NCBI GenBank assembly: GCA_000018565.1
Contig: CP000875.1
Span: 2,433,199 to 2,497,198, forward strand
Reading direction: 5' to 3'
From: Herpetosiphon aurantiacus DSM 785
Lineage (GTDB): Bacteria; Chloroflexota; Chloroflexia; Chloroflexales; Herpetosiphonaceae
Length of the DNA stretch: 64,000 nucleotides
Under the pieces are notes generated by a model, which did not search any database, was not told the DNA's origin, and saw only the letters and a program-made list of their open reading frames with translations. Positions 8,828 to 17,685 of this stretch are shown here, one piece after another. Positions within the stretch are counted from its first letter, which is position 1. Each line of letters starts with the position of its first letter. The translations under genes and the position numbers were made by a program.

Positions 8828-10165
8828 ATGATCAATGCACTATGGCGTATGTGGTGGAGGCTGTTGTTTAATCCGGCCTTGGTAGCGAAGGCTCTGATGG
8901 AGCGTCAATATGCACCAAAAGTGTTGTTGGTGCTTGGTCTGGTTGTTGATAGCTTGTTGCTGAGTGTGCTGCTGCTTTGGCTGAATCTAGGTATGGTGCT
9001 TTGGCTCATTCTGCTTAAGCTCGTTTTTACCGTGATCAGTACATGTGTCGCATGTATGGTTCTAACCAAGCAGGTGCCTAGTGATTATCTGCCACGTTTT
9101 TTGTTCTGGTTTGGGCTATTCCAAGTTGTTTTAAGCCCCCCGCTGCTGGTGGTTGTTGGTGTTGGCGGCATGCTTGGGCTTTCGCTGGTTGGGTCTGCAT
9201 CTGGTGCTCAAGCAGTGATCTTTTGCCTGATGTTGGGATATTTGGTGGGTATAGCCCTCAGCTATTATTTATTGATCAATCAGCAGCGACGCGGATCAGT
9301 AGATGTGCGTTGGGCGGTGCTGGGTATTGCTCCGGCAACTGCGCTTGGTATCTGGTACTCTCCGGCCTTTGCTAATAGCCTAGCGATTTTTTTTGCCCCC
9401 ATTATTTTAGGGCTTGGCGTGGCGCAGTTGCGCTTAGTGATGTGGCTTGGGCAGGTTGGGCTAGGCTGGGTGCTACAACGAATTGGAGTGCGTGCTCAGC
9501 TGTTGACATGGCATCCGATTCAGTTTGATGCCTTACGCTTGCTGCCCTTACCTGGCACAACGAACCTTTTGCATATGGCGGCGCAACAACAGCCGACGCT
9601 GGCGAGTGATTGGATTGTGGCTCGCTCGCAGCATTTGGTTGATCGGTGGCTGGTTATTCGATTTTTGCAGGACTATGCAACCAATCCTAATGCGCATCGG
9701 CTGTTTTTTGCGCTTAGTTTAACCCAGGCTGGGGCTGAACTTCTGGCAGCCTCGATTGCGGGTCGTGATTGTAATCTGAACCAGTGTTATGCACGCTTGG
9801 CAGCGGTGCAAGCGCCAGGTGCATGGCTTAACGAACTTGCCACGAGCGGGCTTGGGCTAGCGGCAACTGCACCAATGCAGCTTGATCCTGGCCTGAAGGT
9901 CTTGTTACCGCTGGCCTTTGAGCTTTTGTTGGCGCGGCGCTGGGCCGATGCGGCCTTGATTTTACAAGAGACCCGCATTCCTTCCACAGAAGTGGCTTGG
10001 CTGAAGCAGCTTAGCGAATTACGCAGCATGTGGGTTGATAATGCTGCGCCTGCCATCCAACCTCCAGAGCTTCAGCATGAATCCGAGCAGATCTGGCCAA
10101 ACCGTTTAATGTTGACGTTAGCCGACCATGTGAGCTTTCTCAAGGAAGCTGAAAGCTTGACCTAA
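8828..10165 (+). CDS. Polytopic membrane protein of the CHAT locus, unknown function
   Basis: A 445-aa protein if translation starts at 8828, where AGAGGGG lies 5 nt upstream; in-frame starts at 8795-8801 have poorer context. Residues ~25-220 contain about six hydrophobic segments (for example 'VLLVLGLVVDSLLLSVLLLW' and 'AVIFCLMLGYLVGIALSYYL'), a layout reminiscent of Yip1-type membrane proteins. The C-terminal ~220 residues are soluble and helical, rich in Ala/Leu, possibly a degenerate repeat scaffold ('NQCYARLAAVQAPGAWLNEL'). The following CHAT gene starts 55 bp downstream on the same strand. A role as membrane platform for the CHAT proteins is inference only. Confidence 0.6.
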   Translation: MINALWRMWWRLLFNPALVAKALMERQYAPKVLLVLGLVVDSLLLSVLLLWLNLGMVLWLILLKLVFTVISTCVACMVLTKQVPSDYLPRFLFWFGLFQVVLSPPLLVVVGVGGMLGLSLVGSASGAQAVIFCLMLGYLVGIALSYYLLINQQRRGSVDVRWAVLGIAPATALGIWYSPAFANSLAIFFAPIILGLGVAQLRLVMWLGQVGLGWVLQRIGVRAQLLTWHPIQFDALRLLPLPGTTNLLHMAAQQQPTLASDWIVARSQHLVDRWLVIRFLQDYATNPNAHRLFFALSLTQAGAELLAASIAGRDCNLNQCYARLAAVQAPGAWLNELATSGLGLAATAPMQLDPGLKVLLPLAFELLLARRWADAALILQETRIPSTEVAWLKQLSELRSMWVDNAAPAIQPPELQHESEQIWPNRLMLTLADHVSFLKEAESLT

Positions 10166-10220
10166 GTTGGCTGTAGGCAGCGGCATTAAACCAAATGAAA
10201 GTCCGCGAAAGGAGCGATTG

Positions 10221-12269
10221 ATGCAATACGTGGATCTGGTGATCAAGGGCTATCTTAATGCTTCAAATTATTTTCAGATGAATGTTCAAATGCGCGGTTT
10301 GGTTTCCGATGGTGGTGCGGTTGATAACATTCCAATTAGTTTAGAAACGATTACCAAATTGCGCGAACGCTATCAACGCTTGATCAAAGACTTTCATCAC
10401 AGCATCTACAACCATGCGAAGCCTGAAGATCCGAGTATGTCCAGGTTGCTCACACAGGCTGCGGCTGTGGCTGTCTACCACTCTGCCGATTCGATCGAGT
10501 CCTTGCGGGCCTTGCGATCGGCGTGCGGAGAGTTTATGACGGTATGGGATACGTCAATTAAGCCACCCGCCTTGTTTCAGGAACACTATCACCAGCTTTG
10601 GCAACTTGGTAATCAAATGCTGCAAATGCTTCCTGGTACAGCAAAAACTATTCTGCGTGACAGTATTTGGCAAACCCAATCACGCCAAGCAAAACAGGGT
10701 TTACGGGTTATTCTCGATGTTGCTGAGAATGCCCGTAGCCTGCTTGACTTACCATGGGAGTTGTTGGTGATTCCCACAGCGCATCAAACACTGGCGGCCC
10801 AGGGTATCGAGCCGCTAAATGAAGCTGAATTTTCAACCCGTTTTTTGTTTTTGCACCATCATATGGTGTTAATTCGCCAAGTTTCGAGCATGCTGCCCTA
10901 TCAGCCAATTACAATTGACCGTAATTTAGCGTTACAAGTTATTGCGGCACCGTTAGTCCGCTCGCCAATCGATACCAGATCGTTTATTGCTGAATTAGCC
11001 CCCTTGTTTGCTGGCGAAACACTTGAGCGCTGGTGGAGCAGTGATCCAAATACGATTGAAACATTGCATAAGCGCTTGCTTGAACATCAACCTCAAATTG
11101 TCCAATTGTTGTGTCATGGGCATTCGCCCAAGCCCGAAGCCAAACTACAGCGTCATGATATGCTTGTAACCTATATTCTGAATAATCAACAGGTGGTTTA
11201 TCGAGTTAGCTCGCATGATCTTTGGCCGATTCTGAGTGCTTCGGCACGGCTTCAGTTGGTTGTCTTAACGGTGTGTCATAGCAGTGGTGCGCAACAAACC
11301 GAAGAAAATACGGCAACTGTTAGCAATATTGCCTACGATTTGGTGCGGGCTGGCGTGCCAATGGTTATTGGAATGCAAGGAGCGATTGCCCAACATGCCG
11401 CCGCACGCTTCTGTGGAGTTTTATATACGGCCTTGCGTGAAGGCCATACGATCGAATGGGCGATCACGGCGGCACGGGCGGCGCTGAGTGGCAATCGCTG
11501 GTTTATCGATTGGACAATTCCCGTGGTGTATCGCCAAGCTGATCAACGTGAACGCCCAGCATGGCATACCCGTTTGGCCGATTTTCTTGATGCGCGGTTA
11601 CTTTCCCCTTCCTATCGCCGTGGTTTTCGAGCTGCGGTGATTGTGCTCGCTTTGGGCTTGATCATTGGTGGCTTGAGTCGCGCAATCTTTTGGCCTAGTC
11701 AATTGAGGGTCAATCTTGAACTATTGCGCACTGGAGCGTTTCTGTGGGCCATAATTGGGGTGACTTGTACCCTACTGGTTGATCACTTTATGACCAGTTG
11801 GCGGCCCCCTCATTTAGCGCCGCATGAAATTGTTGCTCGTCGTTATGCTAGCCGTGGTGGAATGTTGTTAGGCTATGCGATTGGCGGCTGGGCTGGGGCA
11901 TTATTGCTTGGTGGGCTGTTTTTGAGCATTGGCGAATTAATCAGTCCACCGATTTGGCAAGCGCTTTTTCTGGGGCTGGTTGGTTGGTCGAGCTTGTGGG
12001 GCTATGTGGTTGCCCGCTCGGAAAGCCGTGCTGCGCATAACAATTGGCGGCTTTATCCGCAACTGTATGTAGCCAAGAATGGCTGGTTGTCGGTGTATCT
12101 TGGGATGCTCCTGCTGCTCTTTATTGTGCCATTGGGTCTGTTGACCGCCTATGGTCAAAGTCTGGTTGGGCTTATCTTGAGTTCAGGTTTGGGCAGCGCA
12201 GCGATGGGGGTAACTGCGCTGACCATGATCTACAGTTTTGATCGTGAACGGCGGGCTAAGCTGGGTTAG
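10221..12269 (+). CDS. CHAT-domain protein with C-terminal membrane helices
   Basis: A 682-aa protein; AAAGGAG lies 6 nt before the ATG at 10221. The first ~170 residues resemble the N-terminal segment common to CHAT proteins annotated as caspase-like ('LVIKGYLNASNYFQMNVQMR'). The CHAT domain spans ~residues 170-440. Candidate catalytic residues are His299/His301 in 'LLCHGH' and Cys352 in 'LTVCHSSGA', followed by 'VRAGVPMVIGMQGAI'. From ~residue 465 there are about six hydrophobic segments, anchoring the protease domain at the inner face of the membrane. Its 3' end overlaps the convergent sigma-2 partner gene by 14 bp. It is a second, membrane-bound CHAT protease next to the soluble TPR-CHAT; the substrate is unknown. 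Confidence 0.8.
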   Translation: MQYVDLVIKGYLNASNYFQMNVQMRGLVSDGGAVDNIPISLETITKLRERYQRLIKDFHHSIYNHAKPEDPSMSRLLTQAAAVAVYHSADSIESLRALRSACGEFMTVWDTSIKPPALFQEHYHQLWQLGNQMLQMLPGTAKTILRDSIWQTQSRQAKQGLRVILDVAENARSLLDLPWELLVIPTAHQTLAAQGIEPLNEAEFSTRFLFLHHHMVLIRQVSSMLPYQPITIDRNLALQVIAAPLVRSPIDTRSFIAELAPLFAGETLERWWSSDPNTIETLHKRLLEHQPQIVQLLCHGHSPKPEAKLQRHDMLVTYILNNQQVVYRVSSHDLWPILSASARLQLVVLTVCHSSGAQQTEENTATVSNIAYDLVRAGVPMVIGMQGAIAQHAAARFCGVLYTALREGHTIEWAITAARAALSGNRWFIDWTIPVVYRQADQRERPAWHTRLADFLDARLLSPSYRRGFRAAVIVLALGLIIGGLSRAIFWPSQLRVNLELLRTGAFLWAIIGVTCTLLVDHFMTSWRPPHLAPHEIVARRYASRGGMLLGYAIGGWAGALLLGGLFLSIGELISPPIWQALFLGLVGWSSLWGYVVARSESRAAHNNWRLYPQLYVAKNGWLSVYLGMLLLLFIVPLGLLTAYGQSLVGLILSSGLGSAAMGVTALTMIYSFDRERRAKLG

Positions 12270-12918
12270 GAATTGCTACCAGCGTAATGCTTGTGGTGGG
12301 AAAGCTGCTTAATGGTCCAAAGCGAGTTTCATGGTAAGCGCTATTCGTGCCAATGATCGGAAGCTCAGTATCGCCAAGCAAGACGGCAACCGTCCAAGGA
12401 GGCCCGCTCGCTGGGGCTAAAGTAACCACAATTTCCAACTGCGTAGCGGAGATAACTTCAAGCCAGACGTGCACCGACAGATCGATTGCTGCTGGTGGGT
12501 GTTCAATCACATCATAAATATATTCCAAATCTTCATCATCTAAGCTGAGGATTGCAGCTTTTGGTTGGGCTAAGGCTGGTAATGGCAGCACCAAGCGGCT
12601 CAATATAGCCTTGGTTCGTTCGAGCAACGATGGCCCAGCCGCTTTTTTAGGCGGATAAACCCGATCAAACAAATCGATTGGTGGGCTAATGTGATGGTCG
12701 ATCACTGGCTGCGTTTCATATTCTTTAAGCGTGTAATAAAGTTCATCGTATTCATCAACCAGATCATCGTAGAAATCCAGCGCTGCATACACATCGGCGT
12801 AGCGCGTTTCCAGATCAGGCTCATTATCGAGTTCTGCTGCTACTAGGGCTGGCAACTTATTGCGTGCCTCATCAAGTGAGAGCCGAAATGGAGGATTTAC
12901 ATTTTTATTGTTGTTCAT
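12256..12918 (-). CDS. Putative partner (anti-sigma-like) of sigma factor 2
   Basis: A 220-aa protein. The start at 12918 is chosen because GGAGAG lies 5 nt upstream. It overlaps the end of the sigma-2 gene by 14 bp, so translation is probably coupled and the two proteins are made together. The first ~75 residues are acidic and helical ('DVYAALDFYDDLVDEYDELY'). There is no HxxxCxxC zinc motif and no membrane helix. The C-terminal ~75 residues ('LEIVVTLAPASGPPWTVAVL' onward) resemble the C-terminal segment of the zinc-finger protein at 4823-5605. The tight coupling to a sigma factor suggests an anti-sigma or sensor role, but I do not recognise a named family. Confidence 0.55.
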   Translation of the reverse strand: MNNNKNVNPPFRLSLDEARNKLPALVAAELDNEPDLETRYADVYAALDFYDDLVDEYDELYYTLKEYETQPVIDHHISPPIDLFDRVYPPKKAAGPSLLERTKAILSRLVLPLPALAQPKAAILSLDDEDLEYIYDVIEHPPAAIDLSVHVWLEVISATQLEIVVTLAPASGPPWTVAVLLGDTELPIIGTNSAYHETRFGPLSSFPTTSITLVAIPNPA

Positions 12919-13657
12919 GGATACTCTCCAGCAATTCACGCAACTTGGGGTGGTTTCGGATGATCTTCAGGGCACGATATTTTTGTGAGTGGATAGTATG
13001 AGGATCAACATTGAGTTGTTGCGCAACTTCGTGAGGTGGTGAGCCATCAATTAGATGCTTACAAATTATAACATACTGCGCGTTCGAAAGCACTTCCTTT
13101 AGTAAGGGCTTAAATAGGGTAAGCATCAAATGCCGTTCGACCAACGCTTCTACATCGATTGTGCTTGCCGCCGTCTCGGCTGTTTCAAGCGCGACTTGCT
13201 GACTTCTGAGCTTGCCAGAATAGAACCGTTTACGAAAATCTAAGACTTGGTATCCAATCCAAGCAGCTAACTTGTGAGGTTTCTCAACCTTTTCAGGGTT
13301 GGTGATGAGCCGCAGCGTTACCTCTTGGGCAATATCCTCGATATCTGCTTGATCAACGCCTCTGGCGATGGCAATATTGCGAGCTATGCACCAAATCTCG
13401 GCACATGCCCGATTGGCTGCACTCCGCGCAACCGGATCATCGGGGTTGTGGATGGCAAAGACAATCGTGTCGTAGATCAGCCGATTGTAGCCATGTTTAA
13501 TTGCATTAGTAATGCTGGTGGGGTCTGAGGTTGGGGCGATGCTTTCGGCGATTGTTTGAATAAAATTGAGTTCCTCGGACGCTGTAATAAATTGCCAATT
13601 ATAGCGTCGTTTGGTCTCATGCCAATACTTGCCGACGTTCTCCAGAAATTCCGGCAT
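12905..13657 (-). CDS. ECF-like RNA polymerase sigma factor (sigma 2)
   Basis: A 250-aa protein; GAGG lies 8 nt before the ATG at 13657, preferred over the codon at 13675. Sigma region 2 is visible as 'DIEDIAQEVTLRLI' with 'HKLAAWIGYQVLDFRKRF'. Region 4 has the helix-turn-helix 'GSPPHEVAQQLNVDPHTIHS'. Its N-terminal ~80 residues form an extension as in sigma 1. It is transcribed away from the five-gene operon starting at 14047 and shares the 389-bp upstream region with it, so that operon is a natural candidate target. Downstream it is coupled to the 12256-12918 gene. Confidence 0.75.
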   Translation of the reverse strand: MPEFLENVGKYWHETKRRYNWQFITASEELNFIQTIAESIAPTSDPTSITNAIKHGYNRLIYDTIVFAIHNPDDPVARSAANRACAEIWCIARNIAIARGVDQADIEDIAQEVTLRLITNPEKVEKPHKLAAWIGYQVLDFRKRFYSGKLRSQQVALETAETAASTIDVEALVERHLMLTLFKPLLKEVLSNAQYVIICKHLIDGSPPHEVAQQLNVDPHTIHSQKYRALKIIRNHPKLRELLESIHEQQ

Positions 13658-13739
13658 GGCTGCATCCTCGTACAAAAGCTAACAAGCCTTGGGATACCGA
13701 TTGGTACGATGAAGAATACGATGCGATCGTTTCATATCA

Positions 13740-13753
13740 AATAGGCCTGAGCA
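13740..13753. repeat. Direct repeat copy 1 (AATAGGCCTGAGCA), candidate regulator or sigma site
   Basis: This 14-bp element recurs 74 bp downstream as AATAGGCCTAAGCA at 13814-13827 with a single change. It contains the palindrome AGGCCT. Two copies between divergent promoters suggest binding sites, but no protein can be assigned. Confidence 0.4.
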
Positions 13754-13813
13754 TTATACCAAAAAATGCCTAACGTTTAAGTAGAGTCACCATCAAATCC
13801 TTGGTTGCCCAAC

Positions 13814-13827
13814 AATAGGCCTAAGCA
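13814..13827. repeat. Direct repeat copy 2 (AATAGGCCTAAGCA)
   Basis: Second copy of the 14-bp element at 13740-13753, differing at one base, placed in the same divergent intergenic region. Confidence 0.4.
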
Positions 13828-13892
13828 CTGTTATCCGTACTAGTAATGGCAACGATGTCAGGGATGATGCCTTTCAAACGTTAAGAGAGTAA

Positions 13893-13918
13893 GCCAATCC
13901 ATAATCCTACGGATTGGC
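13893..13918. other. 8-bp inverted repeat (GCCAATCC / GGATTGGC)
   Basis: Perfect 8-bp arms around a 10-nt loop, with no T-run on either side, so it is more likely a protein site or an mRNA leader hairpin than a terminator. It lies about 130 bp before the GTG start of the operon. Confidence 0.4.
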
Positions 13919-14046
13919 GGGCTGAGTGTGTTTGTTCTTTCGTCGCTATTTCAATCGATTTTAGCAAGGCAAGCGAATGAAACTCGCGGTTGCCTGCTCT
14001 TTGTTTCCCCATGTGGTCATCGTTCGGCCCAGGAAGGAGTTGTTGT

Positions 14047-17000
14047 GTGACCGATTTTTTGTGCGTTCCAATTCAGCTTGATGGGTTATTCTGCCCCACA
14101 GATCGCCTTGTACTTCAACCAAATGTTGACCCAATGCGGTTGCCATATCGCGATGGGTCGCTCGAACATAATGCAGCCCAAGCATTTATTAGTGAAAATG
14201 CGGTTGTGCAGCCTTTCGATAATCGCAATTTTTATTTGCACGCTGGTTTGCATTTGCACTGGTCGTTGCCCGATGCCTTGGGTTTTGGCCGCCAAACTGC
14301 TGATGGCATTAGATTCCCACGTGTGCCCAATCGTTGGTTGCTTTCGCGCCGCTTGGCCGATGGGCAATTAACTCAATGGGTGATCGAAAGTGATTATTTA
14401 TACCCAATTGATGCCCGATTAAACACCCATGCTGTGGCGATTCCTAGTGCTAATCCTCAAGCCGAGCGCCCATTTCGCTTTCTTGGTCGCACATTGCCAC
14501 TGGCGCAATGGCTGAACGCTCCTGCAGGCGAGCGCTATCCAAATTTAACCGTGCTTGGGTTTGGCGAGCCAAGTTTTGCCTCGTTTTATCCCAATAGTTT
14601 TAGTGTCTTTGGTTTTCACGATGCCGAGTGGCAACATTTACCTCCCGAAGGCACAACCTATGATCTGCTTGGTTGGTATAGCGATCTCAATGACGATCCG
14701 ATTCGCCAACTGATTGCGCAGCCTGGGCTGAATTTCGCCCCAGCCTTGTTGCAAGCGATTCAAACGAATTTTCGCTGGCAATATAGCGTCGATTCAGACC
14801 ATCTGCCCGACTCAAGCTTGTGTTATGGTCGTTTGGCAATTGCTACTTCGGTGCTTCAGCCCAATCTGGCGCTGGAAATGCCGATGAGTGTGGCCATTGG
14901 TACAACTGGCACGGAAGCGCTTTCGGCCTATTTGGCTGCAACTTTAGCCCCTGAGCAAAAATCAATTGCCGAAGATCAGCTTGAAGCGGCCTTGTTGGCT
15001 GATCGGTTGGATCATCGGGTATTGGATATTGGACCAGCATTTTATGAATTGCGCCATGAAAAGGGCTTTAATGCCTTAAATGGTGGAATTCGCTGGTTTT
15101 TGCGCCCGCGTGCATCAAGCGAGCAAGCCCAAGATCAAACCGAGGTTCGTTTGCCCAGTGAACTTGCCCATGCACTCAATCAGCTTAATCGTACCCAAGC
15201 AGCCTACGATCGGGCCAATGATGAAGTAACCCAGCGTCGCGAACAGCTGTTTGCCGATTGGTACAAATATATGGTGGCGGCCTACCCGCCTGAGGGTGCG
15301 ATTGATAATTTTCCTGATAGCGACTTGGTACGTTCGTTTATCGAGCACTATCCCATGCGCCAACTAACCCAAGCCTTAGCGGCAACTGGTGAGTTGCAAA
15401 TTGGCTTTGATGCTGATGGCGAGCTTTTCGCCAATGGAGGATCATCAGCCGCAGGCTCGCTTGCCTATCAAGTTGCTGAGGCAATTCAGTCTGTTCAACA
15501 GATTTTAGCTACCTATAATCAGCCGCTACCTGCCAATCAACAATTAGTGTTACGGCAATCTTCGGCTCCACGTTTTTGGCAACCAAACGAGCCAGTTGTG
15601 TTGTTAATTGGTGCAGCGGCTAAGCCCAGCGATCGCCATGGAGCCGATGGGTTGTTGACGTGCCAACTTCTGTTTGGGCATGAACTGGCCGAACTTTGGC
15701 AGAACCCAGCAACCTTGCAAGCAGTGTTTGATCAATTGATCAACGCCGATCCAACGGTGGTCAGTCGCTGGGAGTGCCAGCCTTGGCATCCGCTGCGCTT
15801 GGAATGGGAGGTTGAAGTATTTCCGCTGGATGGCCTGAATACGATCGATGGCCATAATCAAGCGATTGAGCAGGCGTTTAGTGCTAACTATAGCCTTGGT
15901 GAGCAGGCAGTTGACCTAGAGATTGTGCCCGAACGCCAACATTTAACTCGCTCGGCCTCGTTATATAGTGGTTTTTCGCTGCTGACAGGTCACGCCGCAA
16001 CCCAATATCAACGCCAGCTCGCTGCATTTCAACAATCTGCGCTGGCTGATAGTAGTTTTTCAATTTATCAGCAGGCGGCTGAACATATTAATCATCCGAA
16101 TTTTCATTGTTTGGCTCAAAGCTTGGGTGGTTTCAATGCAGCGTTATTGATGCAGCGCCAAACCTATCAGCTGCCGATTCGTGAGCCTTTGGGGTTTGCC
16201 GATTATCAGGCGTTTACGGCCCAAGTTGCCCAAGCAGTTGCCGCCGAAAATTGGGCTGCCCCCCAGCCGTTGAACGATTTTCTGCCAATTCGCACGGGCG
16301 CTGTGCGGCTGCAACGTTTGCGCTTGGTCGATAATTTTGGTCAGGTGCATGATCTCGATTGTAGCCAGGTTATCCGACCTGAAGCGATGCAAACTCCCGC
16401 TAACCCAAGTCTGGTTTGGTTGCCACCACGCTTTGTTCAGCCTTCACGGGTTAATTTGCGCTGGCTGGCTGCCGCCGATCAACAGCTTGAGATGAACGAT
16501 CATCCGCTGACTAGCCCAATTTGTGGATGGTTTTTGCCGAATCTGCTTGACCAGAGTGTTGAGATTTATGCGGCTGATGGGCAGGCGCTGGGCTTGATTG
16601 ATCGGCGTGGCCATTGGCAGATGGCCCCCGCCAATACCCAGCCGGCGACCCCTGAAGCAATTGAGCAGCCAATTTTGCGCCAAACCGTCCAGCGTTTGAT
16701 TGCTGCAGGCAGCGACTTTTTGCAGGCATGGCTTGATGGCATCGAGCAAGCGGCTCAGACGATTGCCCCAGAACAAGCCACTCAACATAATCAATTGGCC
16801 TTATTGATTGGCCATCCTTTAGCGTTGGTGCAAGCTAGTTTAGATGTGGAATTGCAAGGTCTACCAGCTTTAGATCAATCGTGGAATAGCTTGCGAGCCG
16901 ATTTACAAACCAGCCAGCGTGATAACGACCGTTTTGCCTATGCTCGCGTGCCTTTACGGCTAGGCGAATATCATCGCTTTAACGATGGCTTGATTGGCTA

Positions 17001-17664
17001 TTGGTTGACGGATGATGTTAATTTCTATTTGCCGCAAGTGCATACCAGCGCCCATGAATTGCTCAAAACCCATAGCGAAGCCCCACTGAATATTCCATTA
17101 TCGCCGCTTGATCCAGCGCTGATTGTAACCATGCTGGTCGATCCACGTGGCCATGTGCATGTGGCTTCAGGCATCAATCCCTTGAAATCGATCTCGATTC
17201 CGGCAGAGCAATATCAAGATGCCTTGGGTGCGTTGGCGATGAGCTTCCTAACTGCACCAATTTTGAGTGATGATATTGTGCGCTTGCCGCAGCCAACTGT
17301 GCCAGGCTATAGCTGGCAGTGGGTTGAGCGCCACGCCGAAACTTGGCGTGTGCTTGGTCAACAAGGCCAACTGTCTTTTGCCACTGTGCAAGCTTTTGTA
17401 GGCGAGCAAGCTGCTGAGGTTTGGCAGTGGCTGCACAATGCAGGCTGGCTCACCACAATCGATCCTTCGACGGCTTTAGTCGTGGCTCGCGATCAGCGGC
17501 CTCATGCCGAAGTGCCGACCACTATTCAACCATTGCTACCAGCGCTTGAATATTTGCTTGAAACGACCTATTTGCATCAGCCTGATGGCCAAGCCAGCTT
17601 TGCCCGCCGCTTACAACTGCGCGAAGGGTGGCTCCGGCTGCAACCGCAAGCTCAGCAAATTTAG
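14047..17664 (+). CDS. Large conserved-looking unknown protein, first gene of the five-gene operon
   Basis: A 1205-aa protein read from a GTG at 14047; GGAAGGAG lies 7 nt upstream, and upstream in-frame codons lack a site. There is no signal peptide or membrane helix. The N-terminal ~120 residues contain a notable block, 'LHLHWSLPDAL', then 'FPRVPNRWLLSRR', typical of a structured domain rather than low complexity. A helical, Gln/Arg-rich stretch at ~residues 385-425 may be a coiled coil. I do not recognise a named family. The next gene starts 21 bp later. It resembles the 609-aa operon member in general style (large, acidic, soluble), which suggests structural or scaffold roles, but this is only an impression. 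Confidence 0.6.
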   Translation: MTDFLCVPIQLDGLFCPTDRLVLQPNVDPMRLPYRDGSLEHNAAQAFISENAVVQPFDNRNFYLHAGLHLHWSLPDALGFGRQTADGIRFPRVPNRWLLSRRLADGQLTQWVIESDYLYPIDARLNTHAVAIPSANPQAERPFRFLGRTLPLAQWLNAPAGERYPNLTVLGFGEPSFASFYPNSFSVFGFHDAEWQHLPPEGTTYDLLGWYSDLNDDPIRQLIAQPGLNFAPALLQAIQTNFRWQYSVDSDHLPDSSLCYGRLAIATSVLQPNLALEMPMSVAIGTTGTEALSAYLAATLAPEQKSIAEDQLEAALLADRLDHRVLDIGPAFYELRHEKGFNALNGGIRWFLRPRASSEQAQDQTEVRLPSELAHALNQLNRTQAAYDRANDEVTQRREQLFADWYKYMVAAYPPEGAIDNFPDSDLVRSFIEHYPMRQLTQALAATGELQIGFDADGELFANGGSSAAGSLAYQVAEAIQSVQQILATYNQPLPANQQLVLRQSSAPRFWQPNEPVVLLIGAAAKPSDRHGADGLLTCQLLFGHELAELWQNPATLQAVFDQLINADPTVVSRWECQPWHPLRLEWEVEVFPLDGLNTIDGHNQAIEQAFSANYSLGEQAVDLEIVPERQHLTRSASLYSGFSLLTGHAATQYQRQLAAFQQSALADSSFSIYQQAAEHINHPNFHCLAQSLGGFNAALLMQRQTYQLPIREPLGFADYQAFTAQVAQAVAAENWAAPQPLNDFLPIRTGAVRLQRLRLVDNFGQVHDLDCSQVIRPEAMQTPANPSLVWLPPRFVQPSRVNLRWLAAADQQLEMNDHPLTSPICGWFLPNLLDQSVEIYAADGQALGLIDRRGHWQMAPANTQPATPEAIEQPILRQTVQRLIAAGSDFLQAWLDGIEQAAQTIAPEQATQHNQLALLIGHPLALVQASLDVELQGLPALDQSWNSLRADLQTSQRDNDRFAYARVPLRLGEYHRFNDGLIGYWLTDDVNFYLPQVHTSAHELLKTHSEAPLNIPLSPLDPALIVTMLVDPRGHVHVASGINPLKSISIPAEQYQDALGALAMSFLTAPILSDDIVRLPQPTVPGYSWQWVERHAETWRVLGQQGQLSFATVQAFVGEQAAEVWQWLHNAGWLTTIDPSTALVVARDQRPHAEVPTTIQPLLPALEYLLETTYLHQPDGQASFARRLQLREGWLRLQPQAQQI

Positions 17665-17685
17665 CTTTTAGGAGCATTATTAATT

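Larger units (their letters stand above)
13658..14046. other. Divergent regulatory region between sigma 2 and the five-gene operon
   Basis: These 389 bp hold the promoters of sigma 2 (reverse) and the operon (forward). Visible structure is a 14-bp direct repeat with one mismatch at 13740-13753 and 13814-13827, and an 8-bp hairpin at 13893-13918. I could not identify a confident -35/-10 pair, which would be expected if an ECF sigma factor with unknown specificity drives it. Confidence 0.5.
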
